Shown piece after piece: positions 57,167 through 64,000 of a DNA stretch of 64,000 bases. The DNA comes from Saccharopolyspora rectivirgula DSM 43747 (GTDB lineage: Bacteria; Actinomycetota; Actinomycetes; Mycobacteriales; Pseudonocardiaceae), in assembly GCF_000497205.1 (NCBI RefSeq), contig NZ_AYJW01000002.1, forward strand, positions 59,896 to 123,895. The letters run 5' to 3'. Every line of letters begins with the position of its first letter. Position 1 is the first letter of the stretch. The translations under genes and the position numbers were made by a program. The notes under the pieces are model-generated. The model made no database searches and had not been told where the DNA came from. It was given only the letters and a program-made list of their open reading frames with translations.

Positions 57167-58472
57167 CAAGGGGATCGGCCCGACCGACTCCTACGGCGGC
57201 ACCTGCCTGAACGTCGGCTGCATACCGACGAAGATGTTCGTGCACACCGCCGACGTCGCCAGCGCTCCCGCCGCCGGCGCCGGGTTGGGGGTCGACCTGG
57301 AGCTGCAGCAGGTCCGGTGGCCGGACATCAGGGACCGCATCTTCGGCCGGATCGACACCATCTCCGAGAGCGGCCGCCGCTACCGGGCCGAGGAGAACCC
57401 GAACGTCACCCTCTACACCGGGCTGGCCCGGTTCACCGGTGTCAAGCAGCTCACCGTGGAGACCGCGGACGGCCCCGAGGAGATCACCGCCGACCAGATC
57501 GTGGTGGCGGCCGGAGGACGCCCCAGGATCCCGGACATCCCGGGGTTGGACGACGTCACCTACCACACCAGCGACACCGTGATGCGGCTCGAGGAGCTCC
57601 CGCGCCGGATGATCATCGTCGGCGGCGGGTTCATCGGTGCCGAGTTCATGCACATCTTCTCGTCCCTCGGCGTCGAGGTCACCCTGGTCGCGCGCTCGGA
57701 CCGGCTGCTGCGGCAGGAGGACCACGACATCTCCCGCCGGTTCACCGAGCTGGCCGCCGAGCGCAGCAACGTGCTGCTGGAGCGCAAGCAGCTGGGGGTC
57801 GAGCAGCACGGCGAGACCATCCACCTCCACCTGGACGGCCCGCAGGGGCCGGAGACGGTTTCCGGCGAGGTGCTGCTGGTGGCCACCGGCCGGGTGCCCA
57901 ACACCGACCTGCTCGACGCCGCCGCCGGCGGTCTGGAGCTGACCGACGCCGGGAAGATCAAGGTGGACGCCCACCAGCGCACCTCGGTGCCCGGGGTGTG
58001 GGCGCTGGGCGACATCAGTTCGGAGTACGAGCTCAAGCACGTCGCCAACCACGAGACCCGGGTGGTGCAGCACAACCTGCTGCACCCGGAGCAGCTGCAG
58101 GAGTCCGACCACCGGTTCGTGCCGCACGCGGTGTTCTCCTCGCCGCAGATCGCCGCGGTGGGGCTGACCGAGCAGCAGGCCCGGGAGCAGGGGGTGGAGC
58201 ACGTCACCGCCACCCAGGACTACGCCGGCATCGCCTACGGCTGGGCGATGGAGGACACCACCGGGTTCGCCAAGCTGCTGGCCGACCCGAACTCCGGGCA
58301 GCTGCTCGGCGCGCACATCATCGGCCCGCAGGCCCCGACGCTGCTGCAGCCGCTGGTGCAGGCCATGCAGTTCGGGTTGGACGCCCGGCGGATGGCGCGC
58401 GGCCAGTACTGGATCCACCCGGCGATGCCGGAACTGATCGAGAACGCGCTGCTCAACCTGCCGCTCCGGTGA
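57075..58472 (+). CDS. mtr: mycothione reductase
   Basis: A flavin disulfide reductase that keeps mycothiol reduced with NADPH. 465 residues: FAD motif FDLIIVGSGSGNSI, redox-active pair in YGGTCLNVGCIPTKMF (C44 and C49), NADPH motif IIVGGGFIGAEFMHIF, second FAD motif GVWALGDIS, and the C-terminal active-site HPAMPE. The early GSGSGN instead of the G-G-G-x-A-G of lipoamide dehydrogenase is typical of Mtr. The start is GTG at 57075. Mycothiol is made only by actinobacteria. Confidence 0.95.
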   Translation: MRHFDLIIVGSGSGNSILDDRFSDWDVAIVDKGIGPTDSYGGTCLNVGCIPTKMFVHTADVASAPAAGAGLGVDLELQQVRWPDIRDRIFGRIDTISESGRRYRAEENPNVTLYTGLARFTGVKQLTVETADGPEEITADQIVVAAGGRPRIPDIPGLDDVTYHTSDTVMRLEELPRRMIIVGGGFIGAEFMHIFSSLGVEVTLVARSDRLLRQEDHDISRRFTELAAERSNVLLERKQLGVEQHGETIHLHLDGPQGPETVSGEVLLVATGRVPNTDLLDAAAGGLELTDAGKIKVDAHQRTSVPGVWALGDISSEYELKHVANHETRVVQHNLLHPEQLQESDHRFVPHAVFSSPQIAAVGLTEQQAREQGVEHVTATQDYAGIAYGWAMEDTTGFAKLLADPNSGQLLGAHIIGPQAPTLLQPLVQAMQFGLDARRMARGQYWIHPAMPELIENALLNLPLR

Positions 58473-58476
58473 CCGC

Positions 58477-59766
58477 TCACACGGTGCGGTCGGACCCGGC
58501 CACGATCCCGGTCAGCCCCTGGATCGTCAGCACGACCAGGATGGTGGCCAAGGACGCCGACCAGTTCCCGGTGAGCTCGTGCAGCACGCCGAACAGGAAC
58601 GGGCCGAGCGAAGCGATCAGGTAGCCGATGCTCTGGGCCATCGCCGACAACCGGCTGGTGTCGGCGGCATTGCTGGTCCGCTCTGAGATCAGCACCAACG
58701 CCAGCGGGAAGGCGCTCATGCCGACGCCGAGCACCACCGCCCACACCCACGGCATGCTGCCAGGGGCGAGCAGCAGGCCGAGCACCGCCACGATGGCGGT
58801 CAGCGCCAACCCGACGGCCCAGCCGGATTGGCTGCGGGTCCTGGTCACCAGTTGCGGCAGCACCATGCTGATCGGGATGCCCACCAGCAAGGTGACGCCC
58901 AGCAGCGCGCCCGCCGTGGTGGCGTCCATGCCGGCGGATTTGAACACCTCCGGCAGCCAGCCCATGACCACGTAGGCCACCAGCGACTGCATCGCGAAGT
59001 ACACGGTGACCGCCCAGGCGAGCGGGTTCTTCAACAGGACGCGCACACCGCCGGAGGAAGCCGGCTGGGACGACGCCGCGGCCGGCGCCGGGCCGCCCTG
59101 CCGCCTGGCGGCCGGAAGCCACACGCAGCAGGCCGCCAGGGCGAGCACGGCCCAGGTGGCCAGGGCGAGCCGCCAGCCGCCCAACGCGTTCTCCAGCCAG
59201 GGCGTGAACGTGGACCCCGCGGTGCCGCCGCAGGCCATGGCGGTGGTGTAGAGGGCGGTGGCCTGCCCCACCCGGTGGGGGAAGGCTTCCTTGACCACCA
59301 CGGGGATGAGCACGTTGCACATGGCGATCGCCGCCGCCACCACCACCGTGCCGGCCAGCACCGCGAACGGTCCGTCGACGACCCGCAGGACCATGGCGAC
59401 GGTCAGCACCGCCAGCGCGGCACCGACGACCCGGTTGCTGCCCCACCGCTTGGACAGCACCGGCGCCAGGATGCCGGCCAGCCCGAAGCACACGGTCGGC
59501 ACCGCGGTGATCACGCTGGCCCAGGTGTTGGTGGCGCCCAACGAGTCGCGCACCTCACCCAGCACCGAGCCCAGGCTGGTGATGGCGGGCCGCATGTTCG
59601 CCGCGGCCAGCGCGACACCGGCCAGCAGGAGCCCACCGGCTGCCGCTGCAGCCGGCTGCGAGCTCGGTGGTGCGCCACCAGCCGGTGGTGTGGCAGGCCT
59701 GCTGGCAGTGGCATGCTGGGCCTGCGCATGACTGGAGACGTGCTGGAAACGGTGGTCGACGGACAT
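58477..59766 (-). CDS. MFS transporter, CynX/NimT-like
   Basis: 429 residues, 12 spans expected. Segments: LLLAGVALAAANMRPAITSLG (the CynX/NimT-like R-P-A-I/V at the first span), VLSKRWGSNRVVG as loop 2-3 motif, and YFAMQSLVAYVVMGWLPEVFKSAG in the second half. The N-terminus has about 45 polar residues before span one, unusually long. The start ATG at 59766 lies between two arms of a GTTTCCA operator-like repeat. It is divergent from a GntR regulator that probably controls it. The substrate is unknown; relatives move cyanate, nitroimidazoles or other small anions. Confidence 0.87.
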   Translation of the reverse strand: MSVDHRFQHVSSHAQAQHATASRPATPPAGGAPPSSQPAAAAAGGLLLAGVALAAANMRPAITSLGSVLGEVRDSLGATNTWASVITAVPTVCFGLAGILAPVLSKRWGSNRVVGAALAVLTVAMVLRVVDGPFAVLAGTVVVAAAIAMCNVLIPVVVKEAFPHRVGQATALYTTAMACGGTAGSTFTPWLENALGGWRLALATWAVLALAACCVWLPAARRQGGPAPAAASSQPASSGGVRVLLKNPLAWAVTVYFAMQSLVAYVVMGWLPEVFKSAGMDATTAGALLGVTLLVGIPISMVLPQLVTRTRSQSGWAVGLALTAIVAVLGLLLAPGSMPWVWAVVLGVGMSAFPLALVLISERTSNAADTSRLSAMAQSIGYLIASLGPFLFGVLHELTGNWSASLATILVVLTIQGLTGIVAGSDRTV

Positions 59767-59799
59767 CGTTTCCAGTATGTCAAAGGTAGGATGTTTCCA
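59743..59799. promoter_or_regulatory. candidate GntR operator: repeated GTTTCCA/TGGAAAC
   Basis: CTGGAAACG (59743-59751) and CGTTTCCAG (59767-59775) form a perfect 9-bp inverted repeat with 15 bases between. A third GTTTCCA is at 59793-59799. They lie across the divergent MFS and GntR starts, the usual place for an autoregulated local repressor site. Confidence 0.55.
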
Positions 59800-59815
59800 T
59801 GAAAGGACCTTTCCT

Positions 59816-60520
59816 GTGCCCTTGGTAACAGCCAAGAAAACCGGGCTGGTCGACCAGGTCATCACTCAGATCCGGGGCCTGGTCGCCTCCGGGGAGTGGC
59901 CGGTCGGCAGCAAGATCCCGCCGGAGTCCGAGCTCGTCTCCGCGCTCGGCGTGGGCCGCAACACCGTGCGCGAAGCCGTCCGGGCGCTGTCCCACGCCGG
60001 ACTGCTGGAAGTCCGGCAGGGCGACGGCACCTTCGTGCGCGCCCGCAACGAGCTGTCCGGCGCCGTGCGCCGGTTGTGCGGCACCGAACTGCGCCAGGTG
60101 CTGGAAGTCCGCCGCGCGCTGGAAGTGGAGGCGGCACGCCTGGCCTCCCTGGCCCGCACCGAAGAAGACCTGCGCGAACTCGAAACCCTCATGCAGGCCC
60201 GCGAAGCCGCCATCGACCGCGGCGACGGCGAAGCGGTGATCAGCGAGGACGCGGCCTTCCACCGCAGGTTGGTCGCCGCCTCCCACAACCCGGTGCTGAC
60301 CGAGCTGTACGAGGCGATCAGCGAATCGGTGCTCTCCAGCGTGGCCACCACCTTCACCCTGGCCCAGCTGGTGGACGAGCGCATGTCGCACACCGGGCTG
60401 CTGGCCGCGATCCGGGACAAGGACACCGAACGGGCGGTGGCCGAGGCGACGTGCTTCCTGAACGAGCTGCTGGACCAGCTCGAGCCGCGCTCCGGCACCT
60501 CGGACCGCGGCGACGAGTGA
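59816..60520 (+). CDS. GntR family regulator (FadR/FCD subfamily)
   Basis: 234 residues. The N-terminal winged helix has VDQVITQIRGLVASGEWPVG, KIPPESELVSALGVGRNTVREAVRAL and LLEVRQGDGTFV. The C-terminal FCD ligand domain has the metal-binding-type residues in EVRRALEVEAARLA, DAAFHRRLVAASHNP and ERMSHTGLLAAI. The start is the GTG at 59816 after AAAGGACC; a frame-keeping ATG at 59777 overlaps the operator. Likely repressor of the divergent MFS gene, released by a small organic acid; inference. Confidence 0.9.
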   Translation: MPLVTAKKTGLVDQVITQIRGLVASGEWPVGSKIPPESELVSALGVGRNTVREAVRALSHAGLLEVRQGDGTFVRARNELSGAVRRLCGTELRQVLEVRRALEVEAARLASLARTEEDLRELETLMQAREAAIDRGDGEAVISEDAAFHRRLVAASHNPVLTELYEAISESVLSSVATTFTLAQLVDERMSHTGLLAAIRDKDTERAVAEATCFLNELLDQLEPRSGTSDRGDE

Positions 60521-60525
60521 CCGGC

Positions 60526-62058
60526 TCAGCCGCCGAACACGGGTTCCCCGGCCGGCGGGACCACCGGTAGCGCCGGCGGTCCGTCGTCCAGCAACCGCTG
60601 CAACGCCTCGGTGTCCAGGCACCGCTCCACCAGGTCGCCGAGCAGGTCCAGCTGACGGGCGCGCACCTCGGCGAACACCGTGTCGTCGGCGGGCGCGAAA
60701 CCGTCCCGCCCAGCGGCCTTCGCCGCCCACCGCAGGAACCGGCGGCGGAACGCGTCGTTCTCGAACAGCCCGTGCCAGTGCGTGCCGACCACCGAGCCGG
60801 CGACACCGCCTTCGCCTTCCCCGTCCGACAGCTCGATCAGGGGGGCGACGTCACCCCGCTTGTTCGCGATCCCGTGGTGGATCTCGTAGCCCCGCACGAC
60901 TTCTCCGAACGCCACGCCCTCGGGACGGGCGAGCACCTTGTCCGCGGCGAAGGAGATCTCCAGGTCCAGCAGCCCCAACCCGTCGACGCTGCCCCGACCG
61001 GACTCCACCTCGTCGACGATGCGCCGCGCCAGCATCTGGAAACCCCCGCAGACACCGACCACCGGGAGCCCTTGGCGCGCGTGCGCCAGCACCGCACCGG
61101 CCAGTCCGGTTTCCCGCAGCCAGTGCAGGTCCGCCACCGTCGACTTCGACCCGGGCAGCACCACCAGGTCGGCGTCGGCCAGTCGCGAGGGCTCGGTGAC
61201 GAACCGGACCGCGACACCGGGTTCGGCCGCCAACGCCTCCACGTCGGTGGCGTTCGAGATCCGCGGCAACCGGATCACGGCGACCCGCAGCCACTGGTCG
61301 CCGCGGGGCGGGGCCGGCTTCCCCACCACCCCGTCGGTCACATAGGACAGCGAGTCCTCGGCGTCGAGCCACAGCTGCTCTTCCCACGGCAGCACGCCGT
61401 AAACCGGGCGGGCGGTCAAGGAGCTCAGCTGCTCCAAACCCGGCTCCAGCAGCGCCGGGTCACCGCGGAACTTGTTGACCACGAATCCGCTGACGAGCGC
61501 CTGGTCAGCCGGGTCCAGCAAGGCCAGGGTGCCGTACAGCTGGGCGAAAACCCCGCCTCGATCTATGTCCCCGACCACCACGACCGGCAGTTCAGCCGCG
61601 CGCGCCAGCCCCATGTTGGCGATGTCCGTGGCGCGCAGGTTGATCTCCGCCGGTGAGCCGGCTCCCTCGCAGATCACGTAGTCGTACTCGCTGCGCAGCT
61701 GCTGCAAGGTGTCGGTGACGGCCGCGAAGAGCGTCCTCTTGCGCTCCCGGTAGGACAGCGCAGTCACCTCGCCGACCGCTTTGCCGAGCAGCACCACCTG
61801 GGAAGAGCGGTCGCTGCCGGGTTTGAGCAGGACCGGGTTGAACCGCACCGACGGCTCGATCCCGCACGCCGCCGCCTGCACCGCCTGCGCCCGGCCGATC
61901 TCGCCGCCGTCCAGCGTCACCACCGAGTTGTTCGACATGTTCTGGGCCTTGAACGGTGCGACCTTCGCCCCTTGCCGGGCCAACCACCGGCAGATCCCAG
62001 CGGCGACCACGCTCTTCCCGGCATCGGACGTCGTTCCGGCGACCAGCAGTGCGTTCAC
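60526..62058 (-). CDS. cobQ: cobyric acid synthase
   Basis: Amidates side chains b, d, e and g of adenosylcobyrinic acid a,c-diamide. 510 residues: P-loop [15 protein letters not shown] (7-21), [37 protein letters not shown], then the glutaminase part with [18 protein letters not shown], nucleophile Cys in [11 protein letters not shown], and YEIHHG. The start is GTG at 62058 with GAGG upstream. It is far from the other cob blocks and has no riboswitch that I can see. Confidence 0.95.
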   Translation of the reverse strand: MNALLVAGTTSDAGKSVVAAGICRWLARQGAKVAPFKAQNMSNNSVVTLDGGEIGRAQAVQAAACGIEPSVRFNPVLLKPGSDRSSQVVLLGKAVGEVTALSYRERKRTLFAAVTDTLQQLRSEYDYVICEGAGSPAEINLRATDIANMGLARAAELPVVVVGDIDRGGVFAQLYGTLALLDPADQALVSGFVVNKFRGDPALLEPGLEQLSSLTARPVYGVLPWEEQLWLDAEDSLSYVTDGVVGKPAPPRGDQWLRVAVIRLPRISNATDVEALAAEPGVAVRFVTEPSRLADADLVVLPGSKSTVADLHWLRETGLAGAVLAHARQGLPVVGVCGGFQMLARRIVDEVESGRGSVDGLGLLDLEISFAADKVLARPEGVAFGEVVRGYEIHHGIANKRGDVAPLIELSDGEGEGGVAGSVVGTHWHGLFENDAFRRRFLRWAAKAAGRDGFAPADDTVFAEVRARQLDLLGDLVERCLDTEALQRLLDDGPPALPVVPPAGEPVFGG

Positions 62059-62193
62059 GCCCTCGTTCCTATCGCAACCGCTTCGGGCGCCGATCAACCG
62101 GCCCACCGCCGAACCGCGCCCTGCGGAGCACCGCAGGAGCAAGGGCATTTCACCTCATATCAGTAATGATCTACAGGGCAAAGAGCGATAATA

Positions 62194-62215
62194 CTGAATT
62201 TGTTTCAATATTCAG
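62194..62215. promoter_or_regulatory. inverted repeat before the type VII cargo operon
   Basis: CTGAAT and ATTCAG are separated by ten bases, 28 bases before the first ATG. A GATAAT (62187-62192) just upstream could be a -10 box; no clear -35 is seen. A possible operator or leader hairpin. Confidence 0.35.
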
Positions 62216-62242
62216 CTTTCTCACCGCTGGGGGCACCAAGCC

Positions 62243-62692
62243 ATGCACCCGGATGATCTAATCGCGCAATACAACTCAAAACTCCAGCAGTTGAAGGAAG
62301 ACGTTGACCAGGCTCAAGCGAAGCTCGCCGAAGTCGGCGCCACCGCTACTTCTCGAGACGGCCAAATCACTGTCCGCGTCAACAGCAGCGGCGTTCTCGA
62401 AGACATTTCTTTTGGTCACGGCTTTCGACATCCGCAACCGGAGCGACTAGCAGCATCCATCATGGAAACCGTGCGACAAGCACAGCGAGAAGCCGCCGGT
62501 CAAATGGTCAGCATCATGCAGGAGTTCGTCGGCGAAGGATCCGCTCTCGAATTCGTGAAGAGCAATTTACCACATGGTTACGCGGGAGACGGAACAGACG
62601 AAGACGAACCTCCCACAACCATCCGCGAAAACGATTCCGACGACGAAGATGACGACTACGACGACGGAACCGAGAGGAGCTTCCTGCGGTGA
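62243..62692 (+). CDS. YbaB/EbfC-like protein of a type VII secretion locus
   Basis: 149 residues. An N-terminal coiled coil (LIAQYNSKLQQLKEDVDQAQAKLAEVG) leads into a YbaB-like strand pair (DGQITVRVNSSGVLEDISF) and a helix with AASIMETVRQAQREAAGQM. The C-terminal 40 residues are strongly acidic (ENDSDDEDDDYDDG). In actinobacteria such YbaB-fold proteins commonly open operons encoding type VII secretion cargo. The start is ATG. Codon third positions are less GC-rich than in the rest of the window. Confidence 0.75.
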   Translation: MHPDDLIAQYNSKLQQLKEDVDQAQAKLAEVGATATSRDGQITVRVNSSGVLEDISFGHGFRHPQPERLAASIMETVRQAQREAAGQMVSIMQEFVGEGSALEFVKSNLPHGYAGDGTDEDEPPTTIRENDSDDEDDDYDDGTERSFLR

Positions 62693-63006
62693 GCGACGAC
62701 GGTTTCCGCGCTGACGTCCCGGTGATCAAAAAGCACAGCAGCGAGGTACAAGAATTCGCCAGTAGGCTCAGAACCGCGCACAGCGCCGCGCAAACCACCA
62801 TGGACAGCAACGCGTTCGGAATTTTCGGACAATTCATAGCAATGGAGGCCATTGCTCTGGCGCATGTGGTGAAATCGATGATCCAGTCCGAAGAAAAGAG
62901 CCTGGAAACCATCAAGAAAGCACTGGACGAAACCGCGGCCGACTACGAGGCCACCGATGGGGAGAGCAGCGCCATCATCAAGGGAGTGGACGTTGACTTC
63001 GCATGA
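62689..63006 (+). CDS. EspC-like type VII secretion target protein
   Basis: 105 residues, all helical, in the style of ESX-associated EspC/WXG100-like proteins: DVPVIKKHSSEVQEFASRLRTAHSAAQ, then FGIFGQFIAMEAIALAHVVKSMIQSEEKSLETIKKALDETAADYEATD. The central F-G-x-F-G turn replaces the W-x-G of classical WXG100 proteins, and ADYEATD fits the Y-x-x-x-D/E export signal. The GTG start overlaps the previous stop by four bases. Probably a secreted partner of the large protein that follows. Confidence 0.75.
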   Translation: MSDDGFRADVPVIKKHSSEVQEFASRLRTAHSAAQTTMDSNAFGIFGQFIAMEAIALAHVVKSMIQSEEKSLETIKKALDETAADYEATDGESSAIIKGVDVDFA

Positions 63007-64000
63007 CGATCTCGTAGTCACCGCCGACGAATCCAGCAAGGAATCCGAAGCCAAGGGGACTTCGAACCCGGCCACCGGCGCCGGTGGCGTGGAGAACGTC
63101 ATCGGCACGGTGAAGGCCATCCAGAACGGCGACTGGGACACGGCAGGATTGAGCGCGCTCGGCGCCGGAATCGACATGGTCGGCTTGGCCGCGGACCCTC
63201 TCTCCACTCTCGCTGGCTGGGGTGTGGGCTGGCTGATCGAGAACGTCAGCTTCCTGCGCACACCCTTCGACATGCTGATGGGCAATCCGGACGCCATCAA
63301 CGGCATGGCGAGCACCTGGGAGAACATCGGCAAAGAGGTGAAAGCCACCGCGCAGGACTACAGGAAAGCTGCCCAGAACACCACAGACTGGGAAGGCGTT
63401 AGCGCAGAGGTCTACCGCAACCTGGGCAACAATACGAGCGAGCACATCGACACCGTCGGACAAGCCTGCGACGGGGTGAAAGCAGCCGTCACAGGAGCCG
63501 GTGTCGTGGTCGGCGCGGTGCGCGGCATCGTCCGCGACATGATCGCCATGGCGGTGGGCGAAATCATCGGCGCAGTTCTCAAGTGGGGTCTGGCAGCGGC
63601 GGCCACCGCGGGGATCGCGGCCGGCGGATTGGTCGCCGACGCGGTCCGGATCGCCCTCAAGTGGGCCGACAAGATATCGGAGTGGATGAACAAACTCTCC
63701 AGTGCGTTGAAGAACCTCTCCAAAGTGCTGGACAAGTTCGGTTCCGCCGGCAAGTCCCTGCGCACCAAAGTTGACGAGTTCTTCAACGGATTGGCCAACC
63801 CGCCCGCGGCCCACATGGTGAAACTGCGGCAGCAACCGACGCTCAACAGCCGCAACATCGAGGAGCTCGCCTCGAAATCCCCTCACAGCAAAACTCAATC
63901 GGTGGACAACGCAGCCACTAACGCTCCGCCGAAAACAAATCAAACCAACGACAACGCCACCACCGACACACCCACCGAGACCAAAACAAATCAAACCAAC
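62993..64000 (+). CDS. large type VII secretion cargo, toxin-like (N-terminal part, runs off window)
   Basis: Open for 336 codons to the window edge. The start is TTG at 62993, supported by AGGGAG six bases upstream and a 14-base overlap with the previous gene; no ATG or GTG fits as well. The N-terminal 250 residues are helical with a W-x-G turn (TTDWEGVSAEVYRNLG) and a long Ala/Gly hydrophobic stretch (about 160-225), as in actinobacterial polymorphic toxins exported by type VII systems. From about residue 285 it becomes a Thr/Asn/Lys-rich linker with a repeated KTNQTN unit. The effector domain and any immunity gene lie beyond the window. Confidence 0.75.
   Translation, partial: MTSHDDLVVTADESSKESEAKGTSNPATGAGGVENVIGTVKAIQNGDWDTAGLSALGAGIDMVGLAADPLSTLAGWGVGWLIENVSFLRTPFDMLMGNPDAINGMASTWENIGKEVKATAQDYRKAAQNTTDWEGVSAEVYRNLGNNTSEHIDTVGQACDGVKAAVTGAGVVVGAVRGIVRDMIAMAVGEIIGAVLKWGLAAAATAGIAAGGLVADAVRIALKWADKISEWMNKLSSALKNLSKVLDKFGSAGKSLRTKVDEFFNGLANPPAAHMVKLRQQPTLNSRNIEELASKSPHSKTQSVDNAATNAPPKTNQTNDNATTDTPTETKTNQTN
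63932..64000 (+). repeat. 18-bp direct repeat in the toxin linker
   Basis: AAAACAAATCAAACCAAC occurs at 63932-63949 and again, identically, at 63983-64000. It encodes KTNQTN each time. It is A-rich, unlike the genome around it. Confidence 0.85.

Overview
The window is high-GC actinomycete chromosome. The evidence is GC-saturated third codon positions, many GTG and TTG starts, a mycothione reductase, a PNPase of the guanosine-pentaphosphate-synthetase type, a fused chelatase ChlID and a type VII secretion cargo module. The gene set and order suggest a Pseudonocardiales genome, perhaps Saccharopolyspora-like; that placement is inference. I see no rRNA, tRNA, CRISPR array, insertion sequence or prophage.

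Layout. 1-4.2 kb: the tail of a DUF4097 protein, a frameshifted AlkX/YcaQ-type DNA glycosylase, a GNAT acetyltransferase, a small VTT membrane protein, then dapB with a coupled membrane protein. 4.2-20.8 kb: a conserved core block, almost all on the minus strand. In transcription order it runs rimP-nusA-ylxR-infB-ylxP-rbfA-nrnA-MATE exporter, then truB-ribF-XRE regulator-ThpR, then rpsO-pnp-M16 protease; def is on the plus strand. This is the usual actinobacterial translation and RNA-maturation neighbourhood. 21-27.9 kb: a Tat lipoprotein with a ferritin-like partner, a membrane protein, a class V aminotransferase, YjbQ, a HAD phosphatase, proS and yaaA.

27.9-62.1 kb is dominated by corrin-ring (vitamin B12) synthesis, in several minus-strand blocks interleaved with unrelated genes. 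Block 1 is cobH-cbiX-cysG behind a cobalamin riboswitch. Block 2 is chlID-cobO-cobB-cobI-cobM-cbiD-cobL-(cbiG-cobJ)-ferredoxin behind a second riboswitch. Block 3 is cobN behind a third. cobQ stands alone near 61 kb. The set mixes 'anaerobic' ring-contraction enzymes (CbiG, CbiD) with an 'aerobic' late cobalt chelatase (CobN plus ChlID). cobG and cobK are not seen. Between the blocks lie an aromatic-amino-acid-type decarboxylase, a secreted lipase, a large LuxR-family regulator, two secreted trypsin-like proteases, a LysE exporter, a PEBP protein, a VanZ protein, mycothione reductase and a divergent MFS/GntR pair.

62.2-64 kb: the base composition drops and a type VII secretion cargo operon begins (YbaB-like protein, EspC-like protein, large WXG-domain protein). 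It runs off the right edge, and the effector domain of the last gene is outside the window.

The most unusual things seen are: two tandem hairpins carrying an identical 11-nt loop on different stems, between chlID and cobO; a CobM with a 150-residue extension ending in a histone-H1-like basic tail; a 2x[4Fe-4S] ferredoxin overlapping the cbiG-cobJ fusion in a cluster that lacks cobG; a one-base frameshift in the AlkX glycosylase; a LuxR/STAND regulator whose Walker A lysine is arginine; and the truncated type VII toxin-like operon.
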